The notes under the pieces were generated by a model that had not been told where the DNA came from, ran no database searches, and saw only the letters and a list, made by a program, of their open reading frames with translations. The translations under genes and the position numbers were made by a program. Positions 55,491-64,000 of a stretch of DNA of 64,000 nt are shown here, piece by piece. The DNA is from Rotaria socialis. Taxonomy: Eukaryota; Rotifera; Eurotatoria; Philodinida; Philodinidae. Position 1 is the stretch's first letter. The number at the start of each line of letters is the position of its first letter. The stretch covers positions 62,001 through 126,000 of the forward strand of contig CAJNYU010004602.1 in assembly GCA_905331475.1 (NCBI GenBank), read 5' to 3'.

Positions 55491-56026
55491 TGTTTTGTTG
55501 CCACAATAAGAAAAAAAAGCAGATATTATTAAATTTGAGAGTATTCTATTGTTATCGATGGCAAAATTGTTTTTTGTGAAACTAGCACAGGTGCATAAAT
55601 GAAGATGAAATCGCGAAGATACAAAAGCAGTATTGTATTCAAATATAACATTATCTTTTTCATGTTCTTATGTTAATTGCCGCACACTGATTACTATCGA
55701 AATTACACAATTTAATCTATCTTAAATTGCAGTACAATTGATTTACTTATTCTTACTTTGCCTATATTAGTAGAATATGTAACTCAAATAAAAAACAATA
55801 GATAAGTAACTTGTATCGCCGTCGTTTCATAAAAGGTAATTTACTTATTGTTTCATAAGTGTATATCAACCCTTCAATTTATTCGTATGAAAGAATCAAT
55901 ATCAATATTATTACTAATTTGATATATGTGATAATAATAGAAAGAAGTCCCTGTAGACGTATTACATACAGAATGCTATCGTTCATCAAACTTGATTTAA
56001 ATAGTTTCGAAGAGGGAACCGGGAAT
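55491..56026. other. Non-coding spacer left of the foldback element
   Basis: No exon or repeat was recognised. An apparent 86-codon plus-strand frame at 55859-56119 runs into the foldback arm and is not a gene. Confidence 0.5.
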
Positions 56027-56601
56027 TTAAGCACAGGAAAAGTCAGCACGGATAGATCAGCAAGGAATAATCAGCACGTAGAAGTTCAGCACAAGATCAA
56101 TTCAGCACAGGAAGAATAAGCACATTTATTCATCAGCACCAAAATTAAATACTAATAAATTTTAATCATAGGATTTTTTCAAATAATAAGAAAAATAAGA
56201 ATAATTCGAAATTGAAAACGAAAAATTATTTCGACTTCAATTTGTAGTTGATGAACTCAACAACACATTCAACAAGATGAAATCAACTATTTTTATATTG
56301 AAAATGACTCCACTGTATTGAGTCGAAAGCTCTAGTAGAAATCAATTATTTATTTTATTATAAAAGAACTAGATAAGCAACTACAAATTGAAGCCGAAAT
56401 AATTTTTCGTTTTCAATTTCGAATTATTCTTATTTTTCTTATTATTTGAAAAAATCCTATGATTAAAATTTATTAGGATTTAATTGTGGTGCTGATGAAT
56501 AAATGTGCTTATTCTTCCTGTGCTGAATTGATCTTGTGCTGAACTTCTACGTGCTGATTATTCCTTGCTGATCTATCCGTGCTGACTTTTCCTGTGCTTA
56601 A
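56027..56601. mobile_element. Foldback element with 224-bp near-perfect inverted arms
   Basis: Left arm 56027-56250 and right arm 56378-56601 are reverse complements with only three mismatches that I can count in 224 positions. A 127-bp loop lies between (56251-56377). The outer half of each arm is an array of the word TCAGCAC or AAGCAC spaced every 14-16 bp, about eight copies per arm, pointing inward. CGAAGAG is present on both sides (56008-56014 and 56618-56624) and may be a target-site duplication. There is no coding capacity. The structure fits a FB/MITE-type non-autonomous DNA transposon whose subterminal repeats could be transposase-binding sites. Confidence 0.88.
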
Positions 56602-56624
56602 CTTTCACCAATCCTTCCGAAGAG

Positions 56625-57970
56625 TAGTCTAAATGTAAAAAAGATTTCATTTCATGACTTTCAATCATCAGATTACATCGATAGATCATCAATGCATTTT
56701 TACAGTGCTGACATTTTAATTAAATGAGAACTTCGACGAAAAGAAATTTCATTTAATATTCATCTTATAATTTGACAATTTTTAATCATGAAATAAGTCA
56801 CTTTTTTCGACGATAAGATTGATTTGAAAACTTTATACCGATATATGCCAACAATAAAAATATATTAACGATCTCTCGAAATGCGCAATCTATCGCTACA
56901 GCTACATTCTCACATTATTCGATTGTTTCTTAGAATAATTCTATTGTTTCAAATAGAATGTTGACTCGTGTGTTTATGCGAACACTTGAAACGTCACACA
57001 CAAAAATTCATTTGTTTGTAGAAAGCAAATGATTTCTACATGAAAGTGTTGTTGAAAAGTTCGAGTAGTGATCCTGACATTTTAGATAGCATAGTAACAT
57101 AAACAAAAATAATATCATGCTGTATTTTTCGAGTTCAATCAATGCGATTCTTTGTTAGGAAAAAGAACAACGTATTATTTGACTTATTCAAACAATATGA
57201 GCTGAGTAGAGAAAAATGCTAGCTGACTGTCAATCGTTTGTTATCTAAAACTAACATAAATTTACAGAGTCTTATAGAAATTTCATTAATCACTCTTTCG
57301 TAATCATTCCAAGATCGGTTTTCTTTCTCCTTTGTTCATGCTCTATTGTAACTATTTAACATTTGGAAATTATCATCTTCCCATGGTTCTTTTTTTTTTC
57401 ATTCCATAGCTTTCATTATTGTACAGTGAGATTCTACACCAACTAAACGCTTAAAAATAAAATCGCGATATGAACATTGTTTCTTCCATGAGAAAACTTT
57501 TATAATACGTAATATTTTTGCTTTGTTCGTAACGTTTTAAGACTTGAATAAGTTGATTTTAAAAAGTCTGATTGATTCATTGGTTTCAGAAATTTGAATA
57601 ATATAATACTCTCTTCTTGATAACTACTACTATTCTCATACGAGAAAAGGTCATGCAATTTCATCTCGATTGAAATATCAAGACACCTTGTATAGGTTCA
57701 TTCAGTGAGCAACAAATCGTTATCGATATATATGTTCGCTTTCGTCGATATTCAGAATCTATGAAATCTCCCATCAGTACATATAGCTACACTATGTTAA
57801 GCACGTGTGTTATTGAGGATAGTTTCATGTTAGAATTTTTCTTAACAAAAAATTCAAATCATCGACAAATCAACAACGACTAGTCTTGAATTCTCTACTT
57901 AAATGACCGCATGGACGAATCGAAGAAAGAAAAAAGAACGATTTTAACGGTCGAACAAAAGTCTTCGTCG
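56625..57970. other. Intergenic region upstream of the H2A variant
   Basis: No exon is supported in this 1.3 kb. Its right end holds the promoter of the histone gene. Confidence 0.5.
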
Positions 57971-57973
57971 TCA

Positions 57974-57981
57974 TATAAATA
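57974..57981 (+). promoter_or_regulatory. TATA-box candidate for the H2A variant
   Basis: TATAAATA lies 74 bp upstream of the ATG, which would place transcription start near 58005 with a leader of about 50 nt. Position fits a core promoter; untested. Confidence 0.5.
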
Positions 57982-58054
57982 CTTCGAGTTCATCGTATTC
58001 GTATTCAACTACCATCTCATATTTTGTTCGACTTGAAATTTGATATAACCCATA

Positions 58055-58949
58055 ATGTCAAACGATTTTACAACTACAGACTCTTCTCTCTATACATCGT
58101 CAAGTGTTAATGAAACTCTGCGTTTATCAACCGATTCGGGCCAAGGAATGGATACTACTACTACTAGCCAACAACAATCGAATCAAACAACAAATAGTAG
58201 TGAAAATCGTCAAAAAAAGAATGAACACGTATCTCGTTCGAAAAAAGCTGTAAGTTAGATTTTATACTTTTGGTAAATAACTAGTACATAAACTGTATCA
58301 ATAGAATTTGATATTTTCTGTCAGTCGTGTTGAAAATCGCTTACGCAAAGGTCGATATGCAGAACGTCTTGGTTCAACAGCACCGGTTTACTTAGCGGGT
58401 GTACTAGAATATTTAGTAAGTTATAATCCATTTTTATTATTTAAAATTATTGTAATGTATTTGAATAGGTGGCTGAAGTAGTTGAACTAGCTGGTGATAT
58501 TACACACAAATCTAAACGTAAACGTATTACTCCTAGAGATATTGCTTTAGTGATCAAGAATGATGATGAACTTGTACGTTTTATTTTTCTACATTTTTTT
58601 ATGACTTTTGCTTTTGCTATTGCTTATTAGAATACATTGTGTTCTGATGTAACCATTCCAGAAGGTGGCGTTCAACCATTCATTCACCAGGTCAGCTTAT
58701 TATTAGACAATATTTTTCTAATTTTAATATATATATGTAATTTCATTGAAGGTGTTACTTAATACCAGCAAACGTCGTCGCAGTTATCGAATTCAATCAC
58801 GTCAAAACAATGTCGAAAAATTATCTTCGAATAAGACGAAGTCCAAAAACAAGCAATTAACGTTCAGTACTAATATGAATACAGATACCGATGATCATTT
58901 GTCGCCGTATTCATCGGATTTAAATGATAGTGGTGTACAAATGCAGTGA
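58055..58949 (+). CDS. Histone H2A variant with long N- and C-terminal tails
   Basis: Core nucleosomal histone. Five exons, all phase 0: 58055-58249, 58305-58415, 58469-58573, 58631-58690 and 58752-58949, giving 222 aa (canonical H2A about 125-130). The H2A fold is clear: [18 protein letters not shown], then [20 protein letters not shown], then [18 protein letters not shown], then the docking segment [17 protein letters not shown]. Acidic-patch residues (the Glu of LEY, AEV and VEL, and the DDE of KNDDEL) are kept or conservatively changed. The N-terminal extension is about 65 residues rich in Ser, Thr, Gln and Asn. The C-terminal extension is about 60 residues, basic then Ser/Asp-rich, and ends VQMQ. 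The H2AX SQ-(D/E)-hydrophobic ending is absent. Introns and a poly(A) signal at 59128 mark it as a replication-independent variant. Long-tailed H2As replacing H2A/H2AX are known from bdelloid rotifers; assignment to that set is inferred. Confidence 0.92.
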
Positions 58950-59127
58950 ACAGTTGTTTTTTTATTGATTTACGATAGTTTTTTCGATAACAGTTTTTCT
59001 TAAAAGACTGACTTATTTTTGATACTGACAACATACTTAAGGCTTTCGTTTTTAAACTTTTTTATATATAGTTCTATTTGTTTTCTAAATATCTTCCTCT
59101 ACATGTTAAACTCGATTATTTATAGTC

Positions 59128-59133
59128 AATAAA
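59128..59133 (+). terminator. Poly(A) signal AATAAA for the H2A variant
   Basis: AATAAA lies 179 bp after the stop codon. No replication-type histone stem-loop was noticed between them. Confidence 0.55.
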
Positions 59134-59547
59134 GAAATGCCGCTGATTAAACAATAACTATTTATAATCAAAACTGATTCTAAAATATTCAAGAAGACCA
59201 TGAGAGTTCTTACTCTTATAACAATTACCGTGATATTTGACTACTATGTATAAGAGACGCTTGCTTGTTTTCTTTGTCTTGTTCAATATCTTGTTCTCCA
59301 TTTTTGGCCCAATACTGTGTTCCAACGATATTCTAGATTGAGAAAATTTGCAATTAATGACATGAAATATTGAAAAAATAAAATTTTATCAGAATCTGAC
59401 CTAACAACCTAAACATTATAACAGATTTTCATTACAACACTTCAACGGTAATAGGATACCCTTCATGTCAATATTACTGATTTGTCAACTGTTCATCAGA
59501 AGAATAAAAAACATTTTCCCTCCATTTTCACCAATAAATAAAATTAA
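59134..59547. other. Spacer between the H2A variant and the secreted His-rich protein
   Basis: No gene seen. Presumed promoter and leader of the gene at 59548. Confidence 0.5.
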
Positions 59548-59925
59548 ATGTCACTCATTAGCAGATTTACATTAATCATAATCTACTGTTGCTTACTTTT
59601 GTTCAATCAAATGTCCATAATTTCGAGTGAAAACCATCATCAAGTTTTGCACCAACATCACCATCCACATAGGCTATCACATATCGATAACCAATTAGAC
59701 AGTATTCTACACCGAGATTTTCATAATCATCATCATCAACAACATTACAAATATGCTCTGTGTGTTAGATTACGATGTGTATCACCGTACCATTGCAATC
59801 AATTACACTATCTACATAACAACACAAAACTTGAACATCATTGCATGTGCAACGAACGAATTTGTAGATATCGAATTGACAAAAGGAACGCAAACAGAAA
59901 ATTATATTCAGTTATGAATGCATGA
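59548..59925 (+). CDS. Predicted secreted histidine- and cysteine-rich protein
   Basis: A single-exon frame of 125 aa. A signal peptide of about 27 residues (RFTLIIIYCCLLLFNQMSII) is followed by a His-rich region (HQHHHPHRLSH and HNHHHQQHYKY). The C-terminal third has six cysteines in the pattern CX4C, CX5C, then after about 18 residues CXCX4C. The tail is basic (RIDKRNANRKL), with a KR dibasic site. Spaced histidines plus a compact Cys domain suggest extracellular metal binding or a small toxin- or hormone-like fold, but no family is recognised. It is convergent with the minus-strand secreted gene, 141 bp away. Coding status is inferred from the signal peptide and composition. Confidence 0.62.
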   Translation: MSLISRFTLIIIYCCLLLFNQMSIISSENHHQVLHQHHHPHRLSHIDNQLDSILHRDFHNHHHQQHYKYALCVRLRCVSPYHCNQLHYLHNNTKLEHHCMCNERICRYRIDKRNANRKLYSVMNA

Positions 59926-60066
59926 CATTATCGGGTACCCTTTCTTTCTACCGAGTGAAACCTACCTAGAATATATAACCTTGACTATAACAAGTTGGAC
60001 ACGATACAAATCATTAAAATTTTCACTGCTGACATTTATTATTTTAAATTAAACATTTGACTCTGT

Positions 60067-61168
60067 TTAACCTATCATAGAGAAAAGCGATTGACTGAGA
60101 GCAGGCAAAAGACCGTTTAATTGATTCATTAATGAGGCAGCCATTTCATCGAAATTCACACGGCCGAGATAACTTTGGAAGAAGTTTTGAAGAAGTTTTC
60201 TGAGTTGAGCAAAAACTTTGCTTTTATCAACACTATTAATGACTTCGAAAATTTGAGCCAATTTGTCAATTGATAATTGACTTAACAATTCTTGATAATT
60301 GACACGAACTTCTCGTTTACCGATAAGACCTAAAGCAGTAGCAATAATACTCGGGGCTGCAGAAGCAAGACCATTGATGGCTTGTTGAGCAAGGTGACCC
60401 CAACTAAAATATGAGATAAAATAACATACTTCTATTCATTGAAAATTTGATTTTCTTACTCGACACGCATTTGAGCAGTTTCTGGTACGAATTGAGTAAA
60501 AAGTTCTTGAAGAGCTTGAGCGAGGGGAGCAATATCCCATTCGTTACCCACAGCAGCTAATACGGTGGATAAAAATTGATTTTGTAATTGTTGTAACTGA
60601 TCGCTACTCAAGAATTGTTGGATTTGTGAAAGATATGTACTCAATGGAAGTTTATCGGCAAGTGCAAGAACATCATCCAAACTAAAACGAGTCTCAGTGA
60701 CTTCACGTTTACCACCAAGTAAGTTAAGGATTATAGCTGGTAACTCAGTAAGTGCTGCGCTAGAAACATGATTGAGAAGGGCATCGAAATCCAAACGAAT
60801 TTGTGGTTTTGTGTTAAGGAATTCTTGGAGTACAGGTCGTAATTTATCTTTAAGTGTATTGAAATTAAGATTTCCTCCGAGTTGACCTAAAACAACTTGA
60901 ATGAGCTTGTCTTTGAGAGTTTGCAATTCCACTGATGAGATTGTGCCAAGAAATTGTGGAAGAATGTCTTCGAGTTTATCAAGAAAGTTCTAGTTAACGA
61001 GAATAATAGATAAGCTTCAGCACTATTTCGCAGCTTTAGTCAATGTACCTGTATTTGTGGGCGTAAAGAGTTCAATAAATTTAAACTGTTCAGTTGTGGA
61101 ACAATAAGTTGACATTGGACAAAAGTAATACTTGCGAGCACAAAAGTCAATCCAGTCAAGAGACGCAT
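60067..61168 (-). CDS. Secreted amphipathic-helix repeat protein of unknown family
   Basis: Three exons on the minus strand: 61168-61049, 60989-60460 and 60403-60067, joining in frame to 328 aa. A clear signal peptide (MRLLTGLTFVLASITFVQCQ) starts the protein. The rest is predicted amphipathic helix built from a diverged repeat with an aromatic/acidic start (LDFDALL, VDWGHLA, VNFDEMA), then a Leu/Ala-rich helix ending in Gly. Two copies are followed by GKREV (LLGGKREV and GLIGKREV), and the third copy ends the protein as SMIG. There are no cysteines in the mature chain and no membrane span. G-K-R can be a processing and amidation site in peptide precursors, but the intervening segments are long for a neuropeptide. 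A structural or lipid-binding secreted protein is equally plausible. I do not recognise the family. Confidence 0.83.
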
Positions 61169-61371
61169 TCTTTATAAGTGCTTGGATAAAGTCAGGGTAG
61201 AATAGAATGTATATATATACTTTCAATTACTTATATACATATTATTGTTATCTATCTTGAGTTTCACAAGGGAACATCAGGTTGTTTTCGCACACCCTCA
61301 TGTGATGTTTTTTTCTTTATTTTTCACATCATTTACAAAGTATTTTTTTACAGAAAAAAAAACAATACAAT

Positions 61372-61629
61372 CTAGTGCGGCAGAAAATAGTTCCAATCGA
61401 GCCATCGTAGACGTAGAGCCAATTCCGAATGAGACCATTTAGGAGACCGTGCGATGTATTCGTGTGCCATAAAATTCGTATGAGCAAGATCGTCGAGAAA
61501 TTCAATATAAGCGAGAGCCAAACGAAGTGTGTCTATTTTTGAGAGATGTTTTTCGTATGGAAATCTTGGTATGTGTGAACGAAGTTCGACAAAAGCTGCA
61601 TTCAAATGAGATAATCGACGATCGGTCAT
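61372..61629 (-). CDS. bHLH protein of the PTF1A/Fer type with shortened basic region
   Basis: An 85-aa single-exon frame. Residues 4-50 form a helix-loop-helix: RRLSHLNAAFVELRSHIPRF, then PYEKHLSKIDTLRLALAYIE and FLDDL. The loop YEKHLSKIDTLRLA is characteristic of the PTF1A/FERD3L/Fer group of class II bHLH transcription factors. Only two arginines of the basic region remain after the Met, and the glutamate that reads the E-box is replaced. In-frame TGA lies 27 bp upstream of the ATG at 61629, and no acceptor lies between them, so a longer basic region cannot be joined in the simple model. Taken literally this would be a dimerising, poorly DNA-binding protein, like Id/Emc. A damaged or mis-sequenced PTF1A-like gene is the alternative. 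The C-terminal 30 residues are Trp-rich. Confidence 0.75.
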   Translation of the reverse strand: MTDRRLSHLNAAFVELRSHIPRFPYEKHLSKIDTLRLALAYIEFLDDLAHTNFMAHEYIARSPKWSHSELALRLRWLDWNYFLPH

Positions 61630-63859
61630 GTGTTTAGAAGAGAATGTTGGTCACGACTAAGTGAATAAATATGAAAGTGAATCAAGAGTAATGCTTACGC
61701 AGCATGACATTTTTCAATTCAAGCTCATGCCACATATCAGCATTCGTTGTCTGTCTATGATAGAAACTTCTTTTTTTTCTCACAATGATTGGATTCTTTG
61801 TGACATTGTTTAATGAGCTTTTTTTCTTCTTTCTCTTCATGAAACTATCGCTCATACACGATGAAACACAACATGATTTACTTTTTTCTTGACAAGAAAA
61901 TAATTAGAAAAAAACTAAGTCTTAATGAGTAGTTTTTTTTTTTTGAAATAAAATGTCGCAGAATAAATTTTAAAAAAAGCTAGAACGAATTTATTGAATT
62001 GATGGAACGATTTTTACAGATATTTTCTGAACGCTAAAGTCAACATGAATTGAACTTGTTCAATTACTCTGTTAACATTTAGATATATTTTTAAAATGTA
62101 AATGAAATTTTTTCTAATCGATTGTTAGATGAATATTAAAAAGAATTATCTTCGATATTTTTCTTATTTCTATATTTAGTTCAAATTGATGTTGTCAAAG
62201 TAACAAATTGATTGTGTTTTAAAAAAATTACTTTTGTAATATTTAGTTCTTGATACATCAATTACTTGAGAAGGGATACTGATCGTTGATTTTATTTCTA
62301 GCAAAATGATGGTCTTGAGAAATATACTAGGGATAATCTTTTTTTCTGATGAAACAAATTAAAATGCTTGTATGATTGAGTATGAAATAGATAATTGTTC
62401 GTATGTCTTGGAAATCAACTTGTATTTGATTGAAAAATGTTCATATTAAAAGGACACCTCGGAAATATAAAGCTAATAAAACTAAAATATGTTATGCTTT
62501 TAGCAAATATTTTGCTATATATATAGATATGTATGCATAATCTTAAGATAACAATCGACTCATGACATCTTTTTATTAAAAAAACTTCTTTTTCGTCGCT
62601 TTATTGTGTCAATGATTTTACAGTCTTAAACAGTAAGAATTCTCTAAGAAAACTAAAGTCTGCTTTATGTACGATAAATCGATGTTTAAAAATGAAATGG
62701 ATTATTGCGACTGTCTCGCTGCTACTATCTGTGTAATTAGAATTGTTGGGAAACATGTTGATGCCTGCCAGCAAATGTTTTTGCACGACAGAATGCTAGC
62801 TGTGATCCTTGCATTGTAAAATCGATTAGAGATTAAGTTTCAATACAATATTTATTTATTTTTAATAGCCTTGACATACTTGTGGCTAACAACAATCTGC
62901 TATCAGGATAATTAAATAAAATTAGTGGCGATTGTTTTCAATTCTTATTTCGAAGAAAACCGAGTAAAATCAATTGAAAAAGATACGTACTCAATGATAA
63001 AAAGAAGTCGCCCTATTTCTCATATTGTGAACTTTATTTCCACTGAACGATGTCTAGCGAATGTCATTCAAGTACATTTGGATGTAGTATCGTTGTCTTC
63101 TATTTATCTGTAGGATGTATTCTGATAATGTAATTATTTTTCCATTGAAAATCATAGATGAGTTTGCTTGTAGGTTGTTTACAAAAGAAAAGTGTCAACA
63201 ACAAAATGCATCGCAAGTGATTAAAAAAAGAAATAGATATGCATTGAAATCAACAACAATATTGAAAAAAGTCTTTAGAAAACTTGTACAAGCAAAATAG
63301 ACTTCGTTTTCATGGCGTCATACAAATACAATGATAGCGATCAAAAGGAAACAAATCGACATATTATTTCATATTTAAACAAAAAATGGTTATCGACTGT
63401 TTTTCGTTCCTTTTGTTATTAGAAACACAAAACTTTCTGAATATTTCAGTACATGTCTAAAACTATCTCACTATTTCTTTGATTAAGAAGACTCGTGCAA
63501 TAACTTCGTTCTTACATTTAAATTTGCACTCAATTTCACTGTTTGACACTATTAAAATGGGTATTCGTATTGAAGATATTTTCTGAATAATAAAATATTT
63601 TCGATGATTAAATTGTATCCTGAAATTTGAATAAATGTAAAAATATAAAAATAATTCGAATCTATTTGACAGACGTCTTCATCCTTATTATTTTTATTTT
63701 TAGTTATCATGTATAGACTAGAGCTGTCTGCTCAACAATACTTGTAAAACTAATCAAACTGATCCATGTTTCTAATTTCTAAATAGATTGAACAGTATAA
63801 ATCTAAATGAATGTATCATTTTAGCTTTCGTTTTTCACTTCATTTATTCTCCTAAAGAT
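61630..63859. other. Non-coding stretch right of the bHLH gene
   Basis: No supported gene in 2.2 kb. A strong donor (CTGC|GTAAGC) near 61699 on the minus strand could end a 5'-UTR exon of the bHLH gene. Two adjacent small plus-strand frames (62925-63113 and 63115-63300) lack a recognisable domain or splice logic and are not called. Confidence 0.5.
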
Positions 63860-63863
63860 AGGG

Positions 63864-64000
63864 GTTACATGAATTTCGGCCCACGGAATTTTCGGGCCGG
63901 ACTTTCGGCCCGGTCCGAAATTCCGGAGATTTTTCGGGCCGGTCCGAAAGTCCGAAAGGAAATTCGGCCCGGCCCGAAAATTCTCCGGACTTTCGGACCA
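63864..64000. repeat. GC-rich TTCGGGCCGG/CCGAAA repeat, cut by window end
   Basis: Base composition changes abruptly to GC-rich. The text is built from TTTCGGGCC, CGGCCCG, GGTCCGAAA and TTCCGGA words in both orientations, giving overlapping short palindromes. It is the start of a satellite or a transposon terminus that continues beyond the window. Confidence 0.8.

Noticed and set aside
55859..56119. 86-codon plus-strand frame
   Set aside because: Its second half is the left arm of the foldback element.
62925..63300. Two adjacent 61-62 codon frames
   Set aside because: No recognisable domain, signal peptide or splice signals; expected by chance in AT-rich DNA.

Overview
The window is AT-rich eukaryotic nuclear DNA from a small invertebrate. 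Genes are split by many short GT-AG introns (about 50-70 bp) with a few longer ones. The best taxonomic clue is an intron-bearing H2A variant at 58055-58949 with very long N- and C-terminal tails and no C-terminal SQ motif. Divergent long-tailed H2As, with loss of canonical H2AX, are reported for bdelloid rotifers. Splice acceptors lying just upstream of several start codons, and a 40-bp gap between two same-strand genes, also fit an animal with spliced-leader trans-splicing. I infer a bdelloid rotifer (about 70% sure); the sequence alone does not prove it.

Layout. 1370-3120 (-): Odd-skipped-related zinc-finger transcription factor. 7745-21547 (+): complete 27-exon CNOT1, the CCR4-NOT scaffold. 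22603-27119 (+): mitochondrial alanyl-tRNA synthetase whose ATG appears to be split by an intron. 27160-29207 (+): PSMC5/Rpt6, starting 41 bp after the AARS2 stop codon. 30608-33653 (+): PEX6, apparently lacking the N-terminal N1 region. 33654-46108: a 12.4-kb gene desert with several GA/CT tracts. 46109-51778 (+): single-pass cadherin. 52366-52771 (-): decayed coding fragment. 54363-54905 (+): intronless AP-3 sigma. 54927-55490 (-): broken gene for a small membrane protein. 56027-56601: near-perfect foldback element. 58055-58949 (+): H2A variant. 59548-59925 (+): His- and Cys-rich secreted protein. 60067-61168 (-): secreted repeat protein. 61372-61629 (-): PTF1A-like bHLH protein with a truncated basic region. 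The last 130 bp enter a GC-rich repeat.

Exon models were built by hand from conserved protein blocks, splice sites and reading phase. The CNOT1, AARS2, PSMC5, PEX6, OSR, H2A, cadherin and secreted-protein models all join to open frames whose length is a multiple of three (2491, 980, 421, 620, 324, 222, 1151 and 328 aa). The conserved genes are housekeeping functions: mRNA deadenylation, mitochondrial translation, proteasome, peroxisome import and vesicle coat. Apart from the AARS2-PSMC5 pair they show no functional clustering.

The most novel material is non-host or lineage-specific: a foldback element with a roughly 15-bp TCAGCAC subterminal array, two other MITE-like elements (one with a perfect 9-bp target-site duplication), the long-tailed H2A, and two secreted proteins I cannot assign to a family.
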